60,000 nt of DNA from Cryptomeria japonica. Lineage: Eukaryota; Streptophyta; Pinopsida; Cupressales; Cupressaceae. The DNA lies in contig NC_081412.1 of assembly GCF_030272615.1 (NCBI RefSeq), positions 685,326,583-685,386,582 of the forward strand, read 5' to 3'. Below the pieces are notes generated by a model. It was not told the DNA's origin and made no database searches. It saw only the letters and a list, made by a program, of their open reading frames with translations. Positions 11,190 through 24,000 of the stretch are shown in pieces. Each line of letters begins with the position of its first letter. Position 1 is the first letter of the stretch. The position numbers and the translations under genes are program-made.

Positions 11190-13195
11190 TGAACCCACAA
11201 AATAATAGAAATATAATTAAAAGCTCGCTATATATTCTCTGATTAATATATGAGTATGTTTTGGCAAGTAAAATAGCACGAACTCTGATATTTTATTTGC
11301 AGCCATGATATCCATAAATCATCGATAATCCTCTCTTTCAAAGAGACCATAAACTCAAGCAAAGTAGGGAAAATATTATTGTCAGTCAAACAGCCAACAA
11401 TAGCTTGCAGAGAGCTTAAGACATAAAATTCTGAAGTAAAAAACTCATTATTAAAGGTTATTTTCTACTTTCTGTGTTCCCTTAGATATCATAAAGAAAT
11501 GGATATGGATATATATGAATGAATGAGACAAATATGAGAACCTTTATATTTATTTATTTTTGAATACGAGAAATTATAATGTATTAGATTAAAAGTAGTA
11601 TATAAAGTTATTGGGTTTTTTTGTTTATTGTTGAAGTTGAATGATTTTAAATGAGTACGATCATGTCTTATTAATTTTGATGGAATAGATATCTTCAATC
11701 CTTGATTCAGTCAAAAAGATTTTATCTTAAAATTCATACTCTCCTATTTCGTAGATTTTTATTTTCATAATCAAAAAGATATACATGAACATAATTATAG
11801 ATTTTTTATTTGATTTTTTATAAAGAACATTAATAAGTGACAATCTCTTAAACAAAAGAGTAAGAAAAATCAATTCTAAAAACAACCATAAAAAAATTGA
11901 AAGACATGGAACCATAAAGTTATGCAAGAAGATGGGAAAACAAACTTCACAGAGGTGTAATAAAGGCCCAGTGGAGCCAATTAACAGCGATGCTAGCTAG
12001 GTTTTATATTTTGGTCTATTTTTAGACATTTCCATGCTTATAGCTGGATACTGGTCTTTGTTAATTTTTTGGCTATAAAATTATGGTAAAAAATCTCTGT
12101 TAATTTTGTAGTTGACAACCTGCTACTTAAACTTATTAAAGTTAATTTGACTTCGATGTCATAAACTCGATATTTTTTTGGAATGATAGAAGATGATGCA
12201 TAGGGTTTTTGTTTTTGTTTTGCTTTGAAATTTTATTCTCCAAATTGCAGAGAATGGTTTCAGTTGCATTCAACAAGTTTATGATCCTACATCATTCATG
12301 TGTATACTGTATTTAACTAAAATCAATATATGAACTCGACTCTACCTTTACTGATAATAAAAAAAATAGCAATGCTGCCATGCTATCCAGTTACATTCAC
12401 ACAATCAATGCCCACTTCTACAACACCAACAGAGTTTTGCCCACTTCTACAATACCAACAGAGATTTTTCCTAAGTGCTTTCACTTTATCCATGACTTTA
12501 ATTCTCAGTTAGATTCATAAAATCAATGCCCACTTCTGCAATACCAACAAAGTTTTTTCCTAACTACTTTCACTTTATCCATGAATTTAATTCTCTGCTA
12601 TGAGTAGATTCTGTAGCCTCTCCAAAAGAATGTAACTTCGAAGGAAAATTCTCAGAACTGCAGACTTGCTATGCCCAAAAGAGAAGATCTTACCCATCTG
12701 GAAAAATCATCCAGACTAAAATCTGACATAAATGGTTTTAATAATAGTAGGCAATTAAAGAAGCAGGGTATATATTTTGGGCAAGCGTAGATATTGTGAT
12801 ATCAAAAGACCACCAGAAGAAAAAATGTAGAGATTGTATGATGAGTGAAACAGAAAACATTGTGGGAAACCTACGAAATGTAGCATATACACAAATCAAA
12901 GGAATGCATATATGTATATATACACAGTTCTGGATAAGAGTAAAGTCCTTGGTAAGCATATTTCTCCTTTGGGTTGTACAAGAGAGCCTTTGTTTTATTC
13001 AATAGAATAAAATACTAATACACACATGGCCTCTTATCTGATCTTATCTTGATTGGAGTTTATCATATACTTTGTCAGTGTTCTTTATCTATTAGCAGGA
13101 AGTGAGGAATCTCAATAATTGTAATGGTTAGTTTTTTTAATTATTGAAATATAGTTAAAATATAGAAGAAACTGTTTTCAAAATAAAACTATGCA
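11190..13195 (+). repeat. Left LTR of an old LTR element (about 2.0 kb)
   Basis: Begins TGAACCCACAAA and ends ACTATGCA, and matches 15309-16540 in the same orientation across several blocks: AATATAATTAAAAG at the start, ATGTATTAGATTAAAAGTAGT in the middle, GCAATGCTGCCATGCTAT, and the closing TTATTGAAATATAGTTAAAAT. It is about 770 bp longer than the right copy; most of the difference is one block (about 11820-12365) missing from the right copy, plus the local duplication at 12403-12600. Confidence 0.65.
12403..12600. repeat. Local tandem duplication inside the left LTR, unit about 118 bp
   Basis: AATCAATGCCCACTTCT occurs at 12403 and 12521, with a further partial copy of GCCCACTTCTACAATACC near 12438; CTTTCACTTTATCCATGA follows each full copy. 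The right LTR has only one copy, so the duplication happened after the element inserted or only in this LTR. Confidence 0.75.
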
Positions 13196-14018
13196 AAATT
13201 CGGTAAAGTTTTGGACTGGATTGGGTCTGCAGCTTAAAAACGTTTTGAAATTTTATTAATATAAGATAATATAGTGGGGAATTTATTAATTAGTAGGATG
13301 TGACATATACATCTAGCTATAACTTAATGACCTAGCCGTCAATAGGAATCCAATGACCTACCAACCAATTAACTAAATGGGTTTACCCCTGATACTTCAA
13401 AAGCAGAGTGGTCATTTAGAGATTGATAGTTTCAACCTTTAACTAACTGTATTGATTTTTTCTAAAATATATCAAAAAACAAGTGAAAAATAATTTTATA
13501 ATCTTTTTGTCTTCTTTTGTGCTCGCAAGGCCTGGCCTCACTGGTTCATAGCTTCAGGTCAAAAGCGTTTACCCCTTATTTTTTAAAAAAAAAAATTATA
13601 AAAAAAGTCTATCAGAACATGTCATTAGTAGCATGGACAAGTAGATGTGGCCATCAAGCAAGTCAATCTAAATTGGTAAGCCTACACACTTTCATAAGTG
13701 AGAAAATTGAGCTTCTTGTTTAACTACTAACAATATCTTAAGGTGTTAGTGAATCACTAATAGATAGAAATATTTATAGTCTTTTTGACCAAACATAACA
13801 AATTTATGTTGTTTCTGGTACATCCATTATGTTTAATATTTGGACTGAGAAGACTATAAATAATTGTATCTATTGACCATTTAATAATGTCATTAAGTGG
13901 TGTAATTACTATTTAAAAATCAAAAGCTTTCACTAAACAAAATGTATGTACCAAAAATATATTGAAATCTTTAATACCACATCCAACAAATTCATAAAGA
14001 AACACTCCAAAATTTTAA

Positions 14019-14265
14019 AGAGCTCTTTGATAATATTAAATAATGGCAATAAAAACTCTTCTAGAATTGAAACCAAAAATAATGAGCCACCATGATAGCT
14101 AAAAATAAGTGCCAATATAACCTAATAAAATATCACAAGTGAAGAACTCTTCAATAATATTGAATTCTATCAATGGAATTTCTTTTCAGACTTGAAGCCA
14201 AAAATAATGTGCCCAACCAAATAACTAAAGATTCCAATGCGACTATAACATGATAAAATATCACT
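14019..14265. repeat. Tandem duplication, unit about 123 bp
   Basis: AAGAGCTCTTTGATAATATT at 14019 and AAGAACTCTTCAATAATATT at 14142 start two diverged copies; each continues with GAA-CCAAAAATAATG and ends with AATAAAATATCAC or GATAAAATATCAC. Confidence 0.75.
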
Positions 14266-14751
14266 AGCATCATTTTATGCATATACTCAATTATGTGGTG
14301 CAAAAGAGGAATTTAAATAGTAGACCCAAATAAAATAACCATTTTTAATTTTGAATCTTCAATAATAAGCATTATAATGTATGAAATTACTCAACAATAA
14401 AAAAAAGAAACTGTACATGGTAGTTTTTTATTGACCTTTAATGTTTGAGATGTAGTTTAACTACTACTAATCTTTCTTCAAGGCAATTATATAGTTGTGG
14501 TATTATCTACTAAAACCCTAAAAGGGACTTTGCCCATTTCCTAAAGTAATGACAACTCATTTTCCTACATATCTTCTTCAGCCCTCATCAATTTTGTGAA
14601 TTTATCCATTATCAACATCAAATAGACCGTTTGTTGATAGTATTTATAATCATTTTTTTTTCTTACTACAGATATATATAAGTACATATCTCTCCAACTA
14701 TCTAGTAATTGAGCCTCCTATTCACCACCTACAAGTTTTCCACTTCAATTT

Positions 14752-14988
14752 TTACCATAAAAATTGGGACATCATAGAAGAGCTCAAGACTAATGTCATT
14801 GGAGTTATTAGACTCTTAACAAAATTTTGAAGTTTTTGTATATGTTCCTTGAGTTTCGTATTCATTTCTTGATCCTTAGTCATTTGTAGCTTTAGAGTAT
14901 CTATTGTTGTATCTAATGAAACCACTTCTTCCTCTTTAGTTTGTTTACCCAGTTTGATTTTTGTAACTTGGAAATCTTTGGGAGTCAT
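14752..14988 (-). CDS. Short coiled-coil-like open frame, unknown
   Basis: Seventy-eight codons rich in K, E, T and L. The segment from EEEVVSLDTTIDTLKLQ through HIQKLQNFVKSL has hydrophobic residues at heptad-like spacing and would form a coiled coil. I do not recognise a family. It lies on the strand opposite to the LTR element around it. It may be a remnant of an element gag or chance; treat as doubtful. Confidence 0.2.
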   Translation of the reverse strand: MTPKDFQVTKIKLGKQTKEEEVVSLDTTIDTLKLQMTKDQEMNTKLKEHIQKLQNFVKSLITPMTLVLSSSMMSQFLW

Positions 14989-15288
14989 TTTAGTGACATC
15001 CTTATTGACAATAAGAGTTAAATTTTTTGAAGATCTTTATTTTTCAGGTTCATTTTTATTATTGAAATGACCTGAGACTTCTTTTATTGTATTCCTTGAC
15101 CAACCATTTCTTATATTTCTACCAAATTTAAGGATTATACTTGTATAGTTCTCATTTTGCTTACAAAACCTAACTTGAGCCAAGTTGGGCCAATAGAACC
15201 ATTTTGTACTAAACTATGTATGTGGTACCCTATTACTAAGGTGATAAATAAACCAAAGAAGAATGTAAAAAATAAAATAAAAAATCTT

Positions 15289-15308
15289 AAGAAGAGGAGG
15301 AGGAGGAT
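15289..15308 (+). other. Polypurine tract of the old LTR element
   Basis: AAGAAGAGGAGGAGGAGGAT directly precedes the TG that opens the right LTR copy, as expected for a plus-strand element where second-strand DNA synthesis is primed. Confidence 0.65.
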
Positions 15309-16540
15309 TGAACCCACAAATTTATAGAAATATAATTAAAAGTTCACCCAAACATTCTTTGACTAAGTAAAATGAAATGAACTCTCATATTTTCTTTTAG
15401 TCATAATATCCATAAATCAACAATAATGCTTTTTTTCAAAGGTATCATAAACTCAAACAAAGCAGGGAAAATACCGTTGTCTGTGTAACAGCCACCAATA
15501 GTTTGCAAAGTGCTTGATACATAAAAAATTGGATTGAAAAAAAAAACATAATTTTTTGAAGGAGGTTATCTATATGAATCATGATCCTTACATGTCTACT
15601 ATGAGAAATTTTTTGATGTATTAGATTAAAAGTAGTCAATTTTTTTGGTAAAATTGAATAGTTTTAAATAGATTAAAATTATATGATAAAATGAATACTT
15701 TCCAGTCTTTGATTCTCAATTAAAAAAAACTTTGGTCTGAGACTCATAATCTGATAATGAATTGCTAAATAATTTAATAAATTATATATAGAACACTCCA
15801 ACATAATATATAAAAGACTCACATACATGAACACAACCATAGATTTTTTTAATTGATTTTTTTGCCAATTAAGAGCAATGCTGCCATGCTATTCAGTTGC
15901 ATTCATACAATCAATGCCCACTTCTACAATTTCATTTATCTTCTGAGATCCATCTCCAGACGAAGGAAAATCCTGAGAGCTGTGCACAAAAGAGATCTTA
16001 CTCATCTCTCACTGATTGCTGCCATTGTCATGACTACAAGTATTTTGAAAGGAAAAATCCATCCAGAATGAAATGTGAAATAAATGGTGTTAGTAATGGT
16101 ACGCAATTAAAGAAGCAGGGTATCTATCATGGCCAAGCGTAACTATTGTGATATCATAAGACCACCATAAGAAAAAATGTAGAGCTCTTATGATGAATGA
16201 AACAGAAAACATTGTGCAAAACCTACAAAATGTAGAACATACACAAATCAAAGGAATGCACATATCTATATACCTAACAACATTATACACAGTTGTGTAT
16301 AAGAAGAGTATATTTCTTCTTTGGGTCTGGATAAGAGTATATTTCTTCTTTGGGTTATGTGAGAGTATATCTCTTCTATGTGCATTATCTGATCTTATCT
16401 TGATAAGAGATTTTCATCATATACTTTGTCAGTGTTCTTTAGTGGGGAATCTCAATTATTGTAATGCTTAGTTTTTTTATTTCAATTATTGAAATATAGT
16501 TAAAATAGAGAAGAAATTGTTTTTAAAATAAAACTATGCA
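15309..16540 (+). repeat. Right LTR of the old LTR element (about 1.2 kb)
   Basis: Begins TGAACCCACAAA and ends ACTATGCA like the left copy at 11190-13195. It lacks a block of about 540 bp present on the left. The two LTRs are clearly diverged by many substitutions and indels, so the insertion is old. Five bases after each LTR are also alike (AAATT), so the true end may lie a few bases further on. A matching target duplication was not found. Confidence 0.65.
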
Positions 16541-16789
16541 AAATTGAACTTTATGGAAAAGAGATGCGTTATAATATCAGAAATCTAATAAAAAATGACA
16601 TTTTTAAGTGTCAATTCAAAACAGAAATAATGAAATATTTTAATCTATTTCTCTACTAAAAAAACCCTAATAAATAAGGATTTCAAAATGCTTTTTTTCA
16701 AAATTAAACCCCTCATACCTCGGATCTTGAGGATTAGCCAAGGAGGGCTTCTTTGACCTATTTATAATATGCATCCTTCTAATTATTGT

Positions 16790-18990
16790 AACACTCAAGC
16801 CCTAAAATCTGTGCATATAGAAACCATGGATTATATATGTCTTCTACGACTTAGGGCATCTATCACCTAGTTTTCTTTCCCTTTAATGTTACTAATTTTG
16901 AAGTCATAGTCAAAAATTAGTTCCAACTACCTTCTTTGGTGGGTGCTTAAGTTGGTTTGAGTGAATATATATTTTAACCCTCAATGATATGATATAAATT
17001 CAAAAGGCTTTCCTAACAAATAGTGTCACCACATCTGAAGAGCGTGCACAATTGCTACAAGCCCAAGATCGAAGGGTGCATGGTTCTACTCTCAATTTTT
17101 CAACTTCCTTGATTCATAGGCAATCAATTTCCCATCTTGCATGAGAACCCCTCATGATCATTCTCCTTAAGCATTTGTAATTGCTACGAGGCATCCTTCT
17201 AGATCCGATACTTTCAAGATAGGTGTTGTCATGAGTTTTTCCTTCAAGTACTCAAAGACCTTCTGGTGTTTCTCTATATATTTAAACATTTTCCCTTTCC
17301 TCTAGAGTGTGGTGATAGGGTGGGCTATCCAAGAGAAATTCATTACAAACTTCCTATAGTATCTAGCCAAACCCGTGAAACTTCTCACTTCATGTACATT
17401 CTTTAGGATTAGCCATTCTAATATGGCCTTAATTATAGTTGGGTATACCGCTATGCCTTTAGCAGAGATAATGTGCCCTAAGTATTGTACTTCCTTCTAG
17501 AAGAAGGTACATTTAAATAACTTACCATATAACTTATGTTCCTGTAATTGTTGCAAAACTATTTGCAAATGCGAGAAGTGCTCTTCCTTGTTCTTGAAGT
17601 AAATCAAGACGTCATCTAGGAACACTAGAACAAACTTGTCAAAGCAATCCTTGAACACATTGTTCATGAGGTTTATAAATGTTGTTGGGATGTTGGTGAG
17701 CTCAAAGGGTAGAACTATAAACTCGTAATGTTTATACCAAGTTCTAAAATCTATTTTGTTTATGTCCTCATCTTTAAGTCTTAATTGGTGATATCTTGAT
17801 CGCAAGTCTTCTTAAAGAATATTGCAGCCCCATGCATTCAATCAAATAGATCATTGATATGTGGAAAAGGATACTTATTCCTTATTGTAACCATGTTGAG
17901 CATTTGATAATCAATACAAACAAAATTTTATATCTTTAGTCTTCACGAATATCACCGGTGCCCCCCAAGGTGACACACTTGGTTGAATCAACCCCTTACT
18001 TAGCAGTTCTTGTAATTGTTCATTTAATTCCATAAGCTCAATAATTTTCATACAAAAAGGAGCCTTAGAAAAAGGTTTAACCCCTAACACCAAATCGATA
18101 GAAAAGTAAAATATACTCTTTTCGATGGTAATCCTAGTAATTCTTTGGGAAATTCATCTTGGTAATCTCGAAGATAAGGATATTTTTCAATGAAGGATCC
18201 TTTTGCCTTACTAGCCTCTTTCAGACCTAACTTGTTGTGAGTAGATGACTCAGAAATCATTATGTCATTTTGAAACATAACCTCCTTGGGTTCTATTATC
18301 TCTTCCATTCTAACTATAAACATCTCACACCCCTTTCTATTATTTCGCTTCAATTGCATGACAAAGATTTTTTCATATTTTGACCTCACATTGGATACCT
18401 TGAAAATACACCTTATTTCCAAGGTCATCTAGACATTCTATAGTTTTACAAAATAAATCTACCTTAGCCCAGTGTCTCCACAACTAGTCCATTCCTAGAA
18501 TCACATCATAGGAGCCTATGGGTGGTACATACAAATTGACTTGCATTGTGAAACCTAGAAGCTCAACCCTGGGCTCGGGCTCAAACAAGCATTTCTCTAC
18601 CCATGCTCTTGGCTGATTGGCATGTTCTACTATCCAAGAGTTGGTGATAAAGTCGGTCCTTTTTGGAGACTTACTTAATAATTTGGGTGCTATTAATTTT
18701 TTTATGATACTAGTGTCTATAAGAACAAATATAGGATTCTCATATAGAATACCTATCGTTTCAATCAACATGAAGTAAAACTCTACCTGCCTATTATCTA
18801 AATTTGTGTGGATCCTCTATTGGAAGGCTACTTGTTGGGATGACAATGGATTCCTCTATTGTTGCCCCCCTTTATTCTTAGTTGGATATTGGTTTGCATA
18901 GCACGTTCTCTACCACATGTAAAACATCATCTTGGTGTCCCTCTCTTTTCTATACCTTTGTTAGAAGAATCCCTTTCTTTTCTAAATTTG
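16790..18990 (-). pseudogene. Decayed Ty3/gypsy gag-pol fragment (zinc knuckle, protease, RT, RNase H)
   Basis: Remains of a gypsy polyprotein on the minus strand. From its 5' end: a broken zinc knuckle (near 18890-18930, one cysteine codon now a stop, ANQYPTK remains), protease (VLIDTSIIKKL near 18705-18740, where the usual DTG is DTS; the partner motif SYDVILGMD is at 18484-18510), RT N-terminus ([20 protein letters not shown] near 17945-18000), the RT palm with FLDDVLIYFKNKEEH (near 17575-17625), and an RNase H region down to about 16790 with phrases such as LARYYRKF. One RNase H is seen, and integrase is absent. Frames change at least twice and stops are many. The motif style is of chromovirus type rather than the Tat type at 36-54 kb. 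Confidence 0.8.
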
Positions 18991-19001
18991 TTGTAACTCT
19001 T

Positions 19002-19370
19002 TGTTGGTGTAAATTATGTCTCCTAATTACACTTTACTTAAGTTGACTTAAGGTAATGCATTTCACAATAGTTTGGATATGAGACACTTAGAGAAGTGTG
19101 CACATAGGGATGATGCATGTAGGAGAGATTCCACCTTTTGTGGTCTTAGCTTGTTGTTACATTCCACCTTTAGTGGGTGGTCCATCTCTTGTGGAATATT
19201 TTATTATTTCTCCTACCTACCCTCACTTACCCTTTTTTTCTCATTGAGCCACATGTCATGATTGTGTGCTCACATATCCATATGGCCTTGACATTATAAG
19301 TAGGTTCATTTATATTGTATGTAACAATCAACAAACAATTCAAAAATTTAAATCAATCAACTTAGTCAAT
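19002..19370 (+). repeat. LTR fragment, plus strand, with TATA-like box
   Basis: TGTTGGTGTAAATTATG at 19002 looks like an LTR start, placed inside the gag of the decayed gypsy fragment. CATTATAAGTAGG at about 19289-19301 is TATA-like and is followed by AACAATCAACAAACAATTC, as in the start of transcribed LTR regions. From memory the sequence resembles LTRs common in conifers; I cannot test this. The right end is uncertain, and no partner LTR was found. Confidence 0.5.
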
Positions 19371-20868
19371 TGGGTATTTTGTATCTTGATAGGAATACAG
19401 TTTATTCTTGTCATATATTTTATTCTCTCTTGTTTGTAGGGAAATGTAGAATTAAGTTGACAATGCAAGATGGGTCCCAGCTACTAGGCCATATTAGGTA
19501 TCCATGTACAAATGCAAATGCACACAAACCAATGAAATATCTCACAAACAAACAAAGAAAGAAAAACCCAATGGAAAAAAACTCCCCCCCAAAAGAGAGA
19601 AGAAAGCACAAAATTCTCTCAATTATGAGAACAAAACCTCATGTGAGGAAAAATTCCCCCCCATAAGAGAGAAGAAGAAAGACCATGAAGTCCCCCCTCA
19701 ATGTAGAATCTTTTACAAGGATGGTCCAATGATGTTGACCAAAATACCTCCCTATTAGGAAGAAAGAGAGACAATGTTGCACAAATAATGTCAAAGTGTG
19801 ACAAAACTAGGTACCAATGTCGATGATGATGAATCACTCACTACAACAAAATGAAGATCGGGCATGGAGACAGACAGATGAGCGCCAATGGAAGATGTAC
19901 TCGATACAAATATTGTATCAACAAGAGAATAAAAGTCTCACATGAATATTCCTAATCTAAGTACAAAAGGATTACATCAAATAGGTCAACAATGACAAAG
20001 TACAAGGAGGTGTGGCACTTTATAATAGTGTGAGTACAACATTGCTCATGCAAATAGCATACAACATAATCATAAATGTGCAAAGCTGGAAACTAAAGAA
20101 GATGATGCCACCAAGAAAATGCTTTGTAGAATATGTAGAAAATGTGCCCTCCAATTGGAATGTGCCAAGACATATAAAGGAGAAAACTAACCCCCCCACT
20201 TGACTGTCAATTGGAAGTGCTACAATACAGGTATGAAAGGTGGACAAAAAAACATTGTTCCCAATTTCACTTATTACATAAAAATTTTGTTTTTAAAAAC
20301 TCAATTAAAAGTTTAAAAAATATTTATTAAATGCCAAAAAGAAAAAATCATTTTAACTTTTTAAAAAACAATGACACCCCCACCCTTCCCGTGAATTAAT
20401 ATGGATTTTATTTTTTTTGTAATTTAAAAATAAAAATCAAAATTTTTTTATTAAAAAATTTTAAAAGTACCTTATTGCAGATTGTTTGTAGGACAGCAAT
20501 GAGGGGAATTTTTTTCAACATGGGGTGATGAAGGTCGATTTTCATGAATGAATAGGCGATCTTGGGGTTTTAGGGCCTTCTGAGCACGATGGCAATGACA
20601 GATTTGGCCAAAAATGCTCCAAAATTGCAGATTGCTCCTAGGACAAGTCACCACCCTCCACCTTCAAATGACTCTAGATTTGGCCTTGGATGTCAGATTT
20701 GGACGAAACAAAAGGAGATTCATACTTTCTCTAACCTCCTCAATTAAATGGTAACCTCATATTTGACCCAACAAGATTCAATAATATCCTACAATAGAAA
20801 GCTCCAAAATATGAAACCCCAAATTGCACCAAATTTATCTCAATTGGAAAACCAATGGCACTCTAATG
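19371..20868. other. Non-coding interior, possible non-autonomous element
   Basis: No gene. Contains C-runs (19586-19593, 19658-19664, 20191-20197) flanked by AGAGAGAAGAA words, and a strip at 19375-19437 that repeats the right half of the palindrome at 20976-21038 (GATAGGAATA-AGTTTATTCTTGTCA and CTCTCTTGTTT). With the primer-site-like sequence at its right edge it may be the inside of a minus-strand non-autonomous LTR element. Confidence 0.35.
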
Positions 20869-20880
20869 GCTTTGATACCA
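20869..20880 (-). other. Primer-site-like sequence (initiator Met tRNA type)
   Basis: The minus strand reads TGGTATCAAAGC, one base from the usual TGGTATCAGAGC. It touches the TG of the palindromic segment starting at 20881, as a primer site touches an LTR. No LTR pair has been shown here, so this is a candidate. Confidence 0.4.
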
Positions 20881-21068
20881 TGTGAGAATTTGTCAATATC
20901 TAGAGTCCAATTGATAGCACAAACAAGAGAGAAAAAATATGTAACCAAAAACAATTCAATTTCAATCAACTCAACATCATTGATAGGAATATAGTTTATT
21001 CTTGTCACATATTTTTTCTCTCTTGTTTATGCTATCAATTGGCCTCTAGATCTTGGCAAATTATCACA
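20881..21068. repeat. 188-bp palindrome with 63-bp arms
   Basis: The arm 20881-20943 (starting TGTGAGAATTTG) and the arm 21006-21068 (ending CAAATTATCACA) are inverted copies with about six mismatches; the loop is about 62 bp. RNA or single-stranded DNA of this segment would fold into a long hairpin. It may be a foldback MITE or two LTR ends brought head to head. Confidence 0.8.
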
Positions 21069-24000
21069 CTCTTCTTATCCCCTCTAGTATCCTATCTATT
21101 TCCCTTGTATCCTTTCTCACTCTTCTTTTTGAATTCATGTTTTTTTCAAAATGTCAATTAAACGAGATTGAAAATCACAATCTTCAAACTCACATTCATT
21201 ATCTTACTCCAAATTGAGTCATAAGATTTGATAAAGAATATATATATTAAGGGTTATAAACATAATTGAGATGATCCTAACATGACTAATTGGACTAAAC
21301 AAGGTCTTGACACCCAACAACAAAACATCTTCTCAACCCTAAATGACTCTAGGGAAACAACAACAAACCTTATTTGGGTCAACTTATCTCAATAGCGAGA
21401 ACATGGCATCGATGGAAATTTTGACCTCTTCACATGTCTGCATCCCTCTCCCTAATGATGTACTCCCTCCCTTCTCAAAGGGTGATAGGTTTATTGCATC
21501 CACTTAGACACACGAAAGTAGTTAGAAAAAATCTTAATACCATACAATTACCTTCATAACAAGGCATTAGCTCACATATTTTCTCAAATAAAATTTCATT
21601 AATTTCATAATTCATCGAACTGATGTTCATGTTAAGCTTCACATTTGATCATCGCATCTCTAATATGCAACAAAACAAAAATGTAATTGTTCATGTGAAA
21701 GAGCGTTGTAACACTCTAATCTTAAATTGAACCTACAATAGAGTCTCCTTTACGCCTATCAAAATGGTGATAAAAAAACCAAATTTTCTTTACATTTTGG
21801 GGGATCAAATGAAGTCTTTTAAAAATAATATTTTGTAAGTATGTATCCCTTCTTTCCAAAAAGTGTTGAATATAGTGTTGTTGTCATTGATGTGAATGAG
21901 GTTATTGGTGTCAAGGAATTTGTTGAATTGGTGTCATTCATGTTAGAGCATTTGAGGATAAAGTAGGATAGATATTATTAATGTTAATATCATGAATATC
22001 TCTCTTGTAGAAAGTTAATGTTATCACTATATAACCGTATCAATTGTTCCTAAATGTCTAGTGCATTTTCAGAAGCCTAGACTTGTGTTTACAAGTGGAT
22101 TTTCACTCAACAACTATATATGTATCAAGTTACCTTGTTGTATTTTTTGGTACCACATTCTACCCATGGAAGTATTTTGGATTGCAATTTGTATTGTAAG
22201 TAAGGCTACACATTAATAAAAATATGTTAGAATTTAAAAGTCTTTTTCTCTAGAAGATAGAAAGATTCAAGTGACAGAGTGCACAATGTGTTAGTTTGAT
22301 GACATCACTGAAGGTTTTGTTGGATGCATCAAAGAAAGGAACTGTGTGTAAATGAGAGGAAGCATGTGAAGGTTGCTTGGGACCAATTGATTTCATGATG
22401 GGAAACACATATAATTTTATTACTCTTGGTGTAATGTGTTGGTGTTAGTACTAAGCCAACTACACATTTGAATTAAGGAATTATCCTCGACTAATTTGCA
22501 AACATTGTAAATTAGTTCTAGACTGACACGATGATGTTAATAATTTTTGTGTCATATTTTGTAACACTACAATTTTACATTCCTTTTTTTGTCCTTGTGT
22601 GTCTCATCCTACCTCTTTTAAAGTCTATTTTTTCCTTTGCACTACAAAATTGATGTCACATGATCATATGGTGATCTAGGTCTTTATCCTAAGCCTAATT
22701 ACACCTCTTCCACCTTTGATTCGCCCCTTTTTGGGTGGACAAGGGCATTAGGTTCCCTTTACCTAGTGGGATAGGGCAATATGAACCATTTCCCCTCCAA
22801 AATGAGCCCATTTTTAGATATGTCAATTTATCGATTCCCACCAGTTGATTATCAATCCTAATATTTTAATATGATTATTTGAGGTTGGCCTAATTTATGA
22901 AATACTTTGGGAACCCTATATAAAATAATCTTTCCTAATTCATTTTCATTCTAAGAATCCATCAGTATCCATAAGCACACATATTTCATCCCATCATATC
23001 CTTCAAGAGAAAATATTCTTCATATATGAGCATTATGGAGTAGCAAGTTACAACAATCTTCATGCAAGCATGTTTTCATGATTGATCCTCTTTATGTCTT
23101 GTCATGTCATATTATTGCATCAAAACTTGTGGGTCATATTAAAAGAGTATTGCATCATCAACATCAGCAAGCATGAGGTATAATATTGTAGATCCAACAT
23201 TTTACTTCAAAGCCTTCCTTTCATTTTATTTTATTAAGGGTTAATTCTAAACCTAGGGTTTGACCTAGGCAAACCCCTATCAACCCAACAATATTTTCCC
23301 CTCTTGTGTGTAGGTGACAAATTATGGAGAGAGTGTACATATAAATCCAAAAAGAGAAGACTAAGACACACATAACCAAATTTTGAAGAAGTGAAAACCC
23401 TAGGTCAAGGTCGCCTAGCAATAGTGGTTGGCACTTTTCCAACAAAACTTCAAGGAAATACTCAGAATGACATCCTGATTTTGAAATTGTTTCTAACATT
23501 CTCATCTGACACTTTTTGGGTCAAGGTCACCTAGTAATAATTAATCACATATCCGAGCACAAATTTCAGATCCAGGTTCTAATATGTTTCCCATCTTGAG
23601 ATTTGTATTTGATGTCTACATGTGTATTTTAAAATAATTTGTTTATGTTGTTCATTGCCAAGTTTACATCATTAGTGCTAATTCATACTATTATTAGTTT
23701 CAACTAAAACAAGAAGATAAAAATTTCATTTGTGCCCAAGGCTTTCCAATAGGATTGAGTTTGAGCCTATTAAGTCGTATTCCCTTTAATGTAAATTAGT
23801 TGTGAATGAGTTTCATTCCTAGATCACATAATTAAACTAGTGAACATCTCATTTTCTCACTATTCCAATAATGTATGGTAATGCATATATATTGTCAATC
23901 AATTTCATTCCAAGATAGTAGAGGATAAGGATTGATTTCTAGGCAATCATGTGTAGAGAAGATCATAAATGTATGTTTGCTAAGTGTGCAAACTAATATG

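Larger units (their letters stand above)
13196..15288 (+). other. Interior of the old LTR element, no recognisable gag or pol
   Basis: Two kilobases between the two LTR copies. No protein domain of any retroelement is visible, so this would be a non-autonomous (LARD-like) element. It contains a 123-bp tandem duplication (14019-14265) and a short coiled-coil-like open frame (14752-14988, minus). The bases after the left LTR do not match a primer site that I know. Confidence 0.45.
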
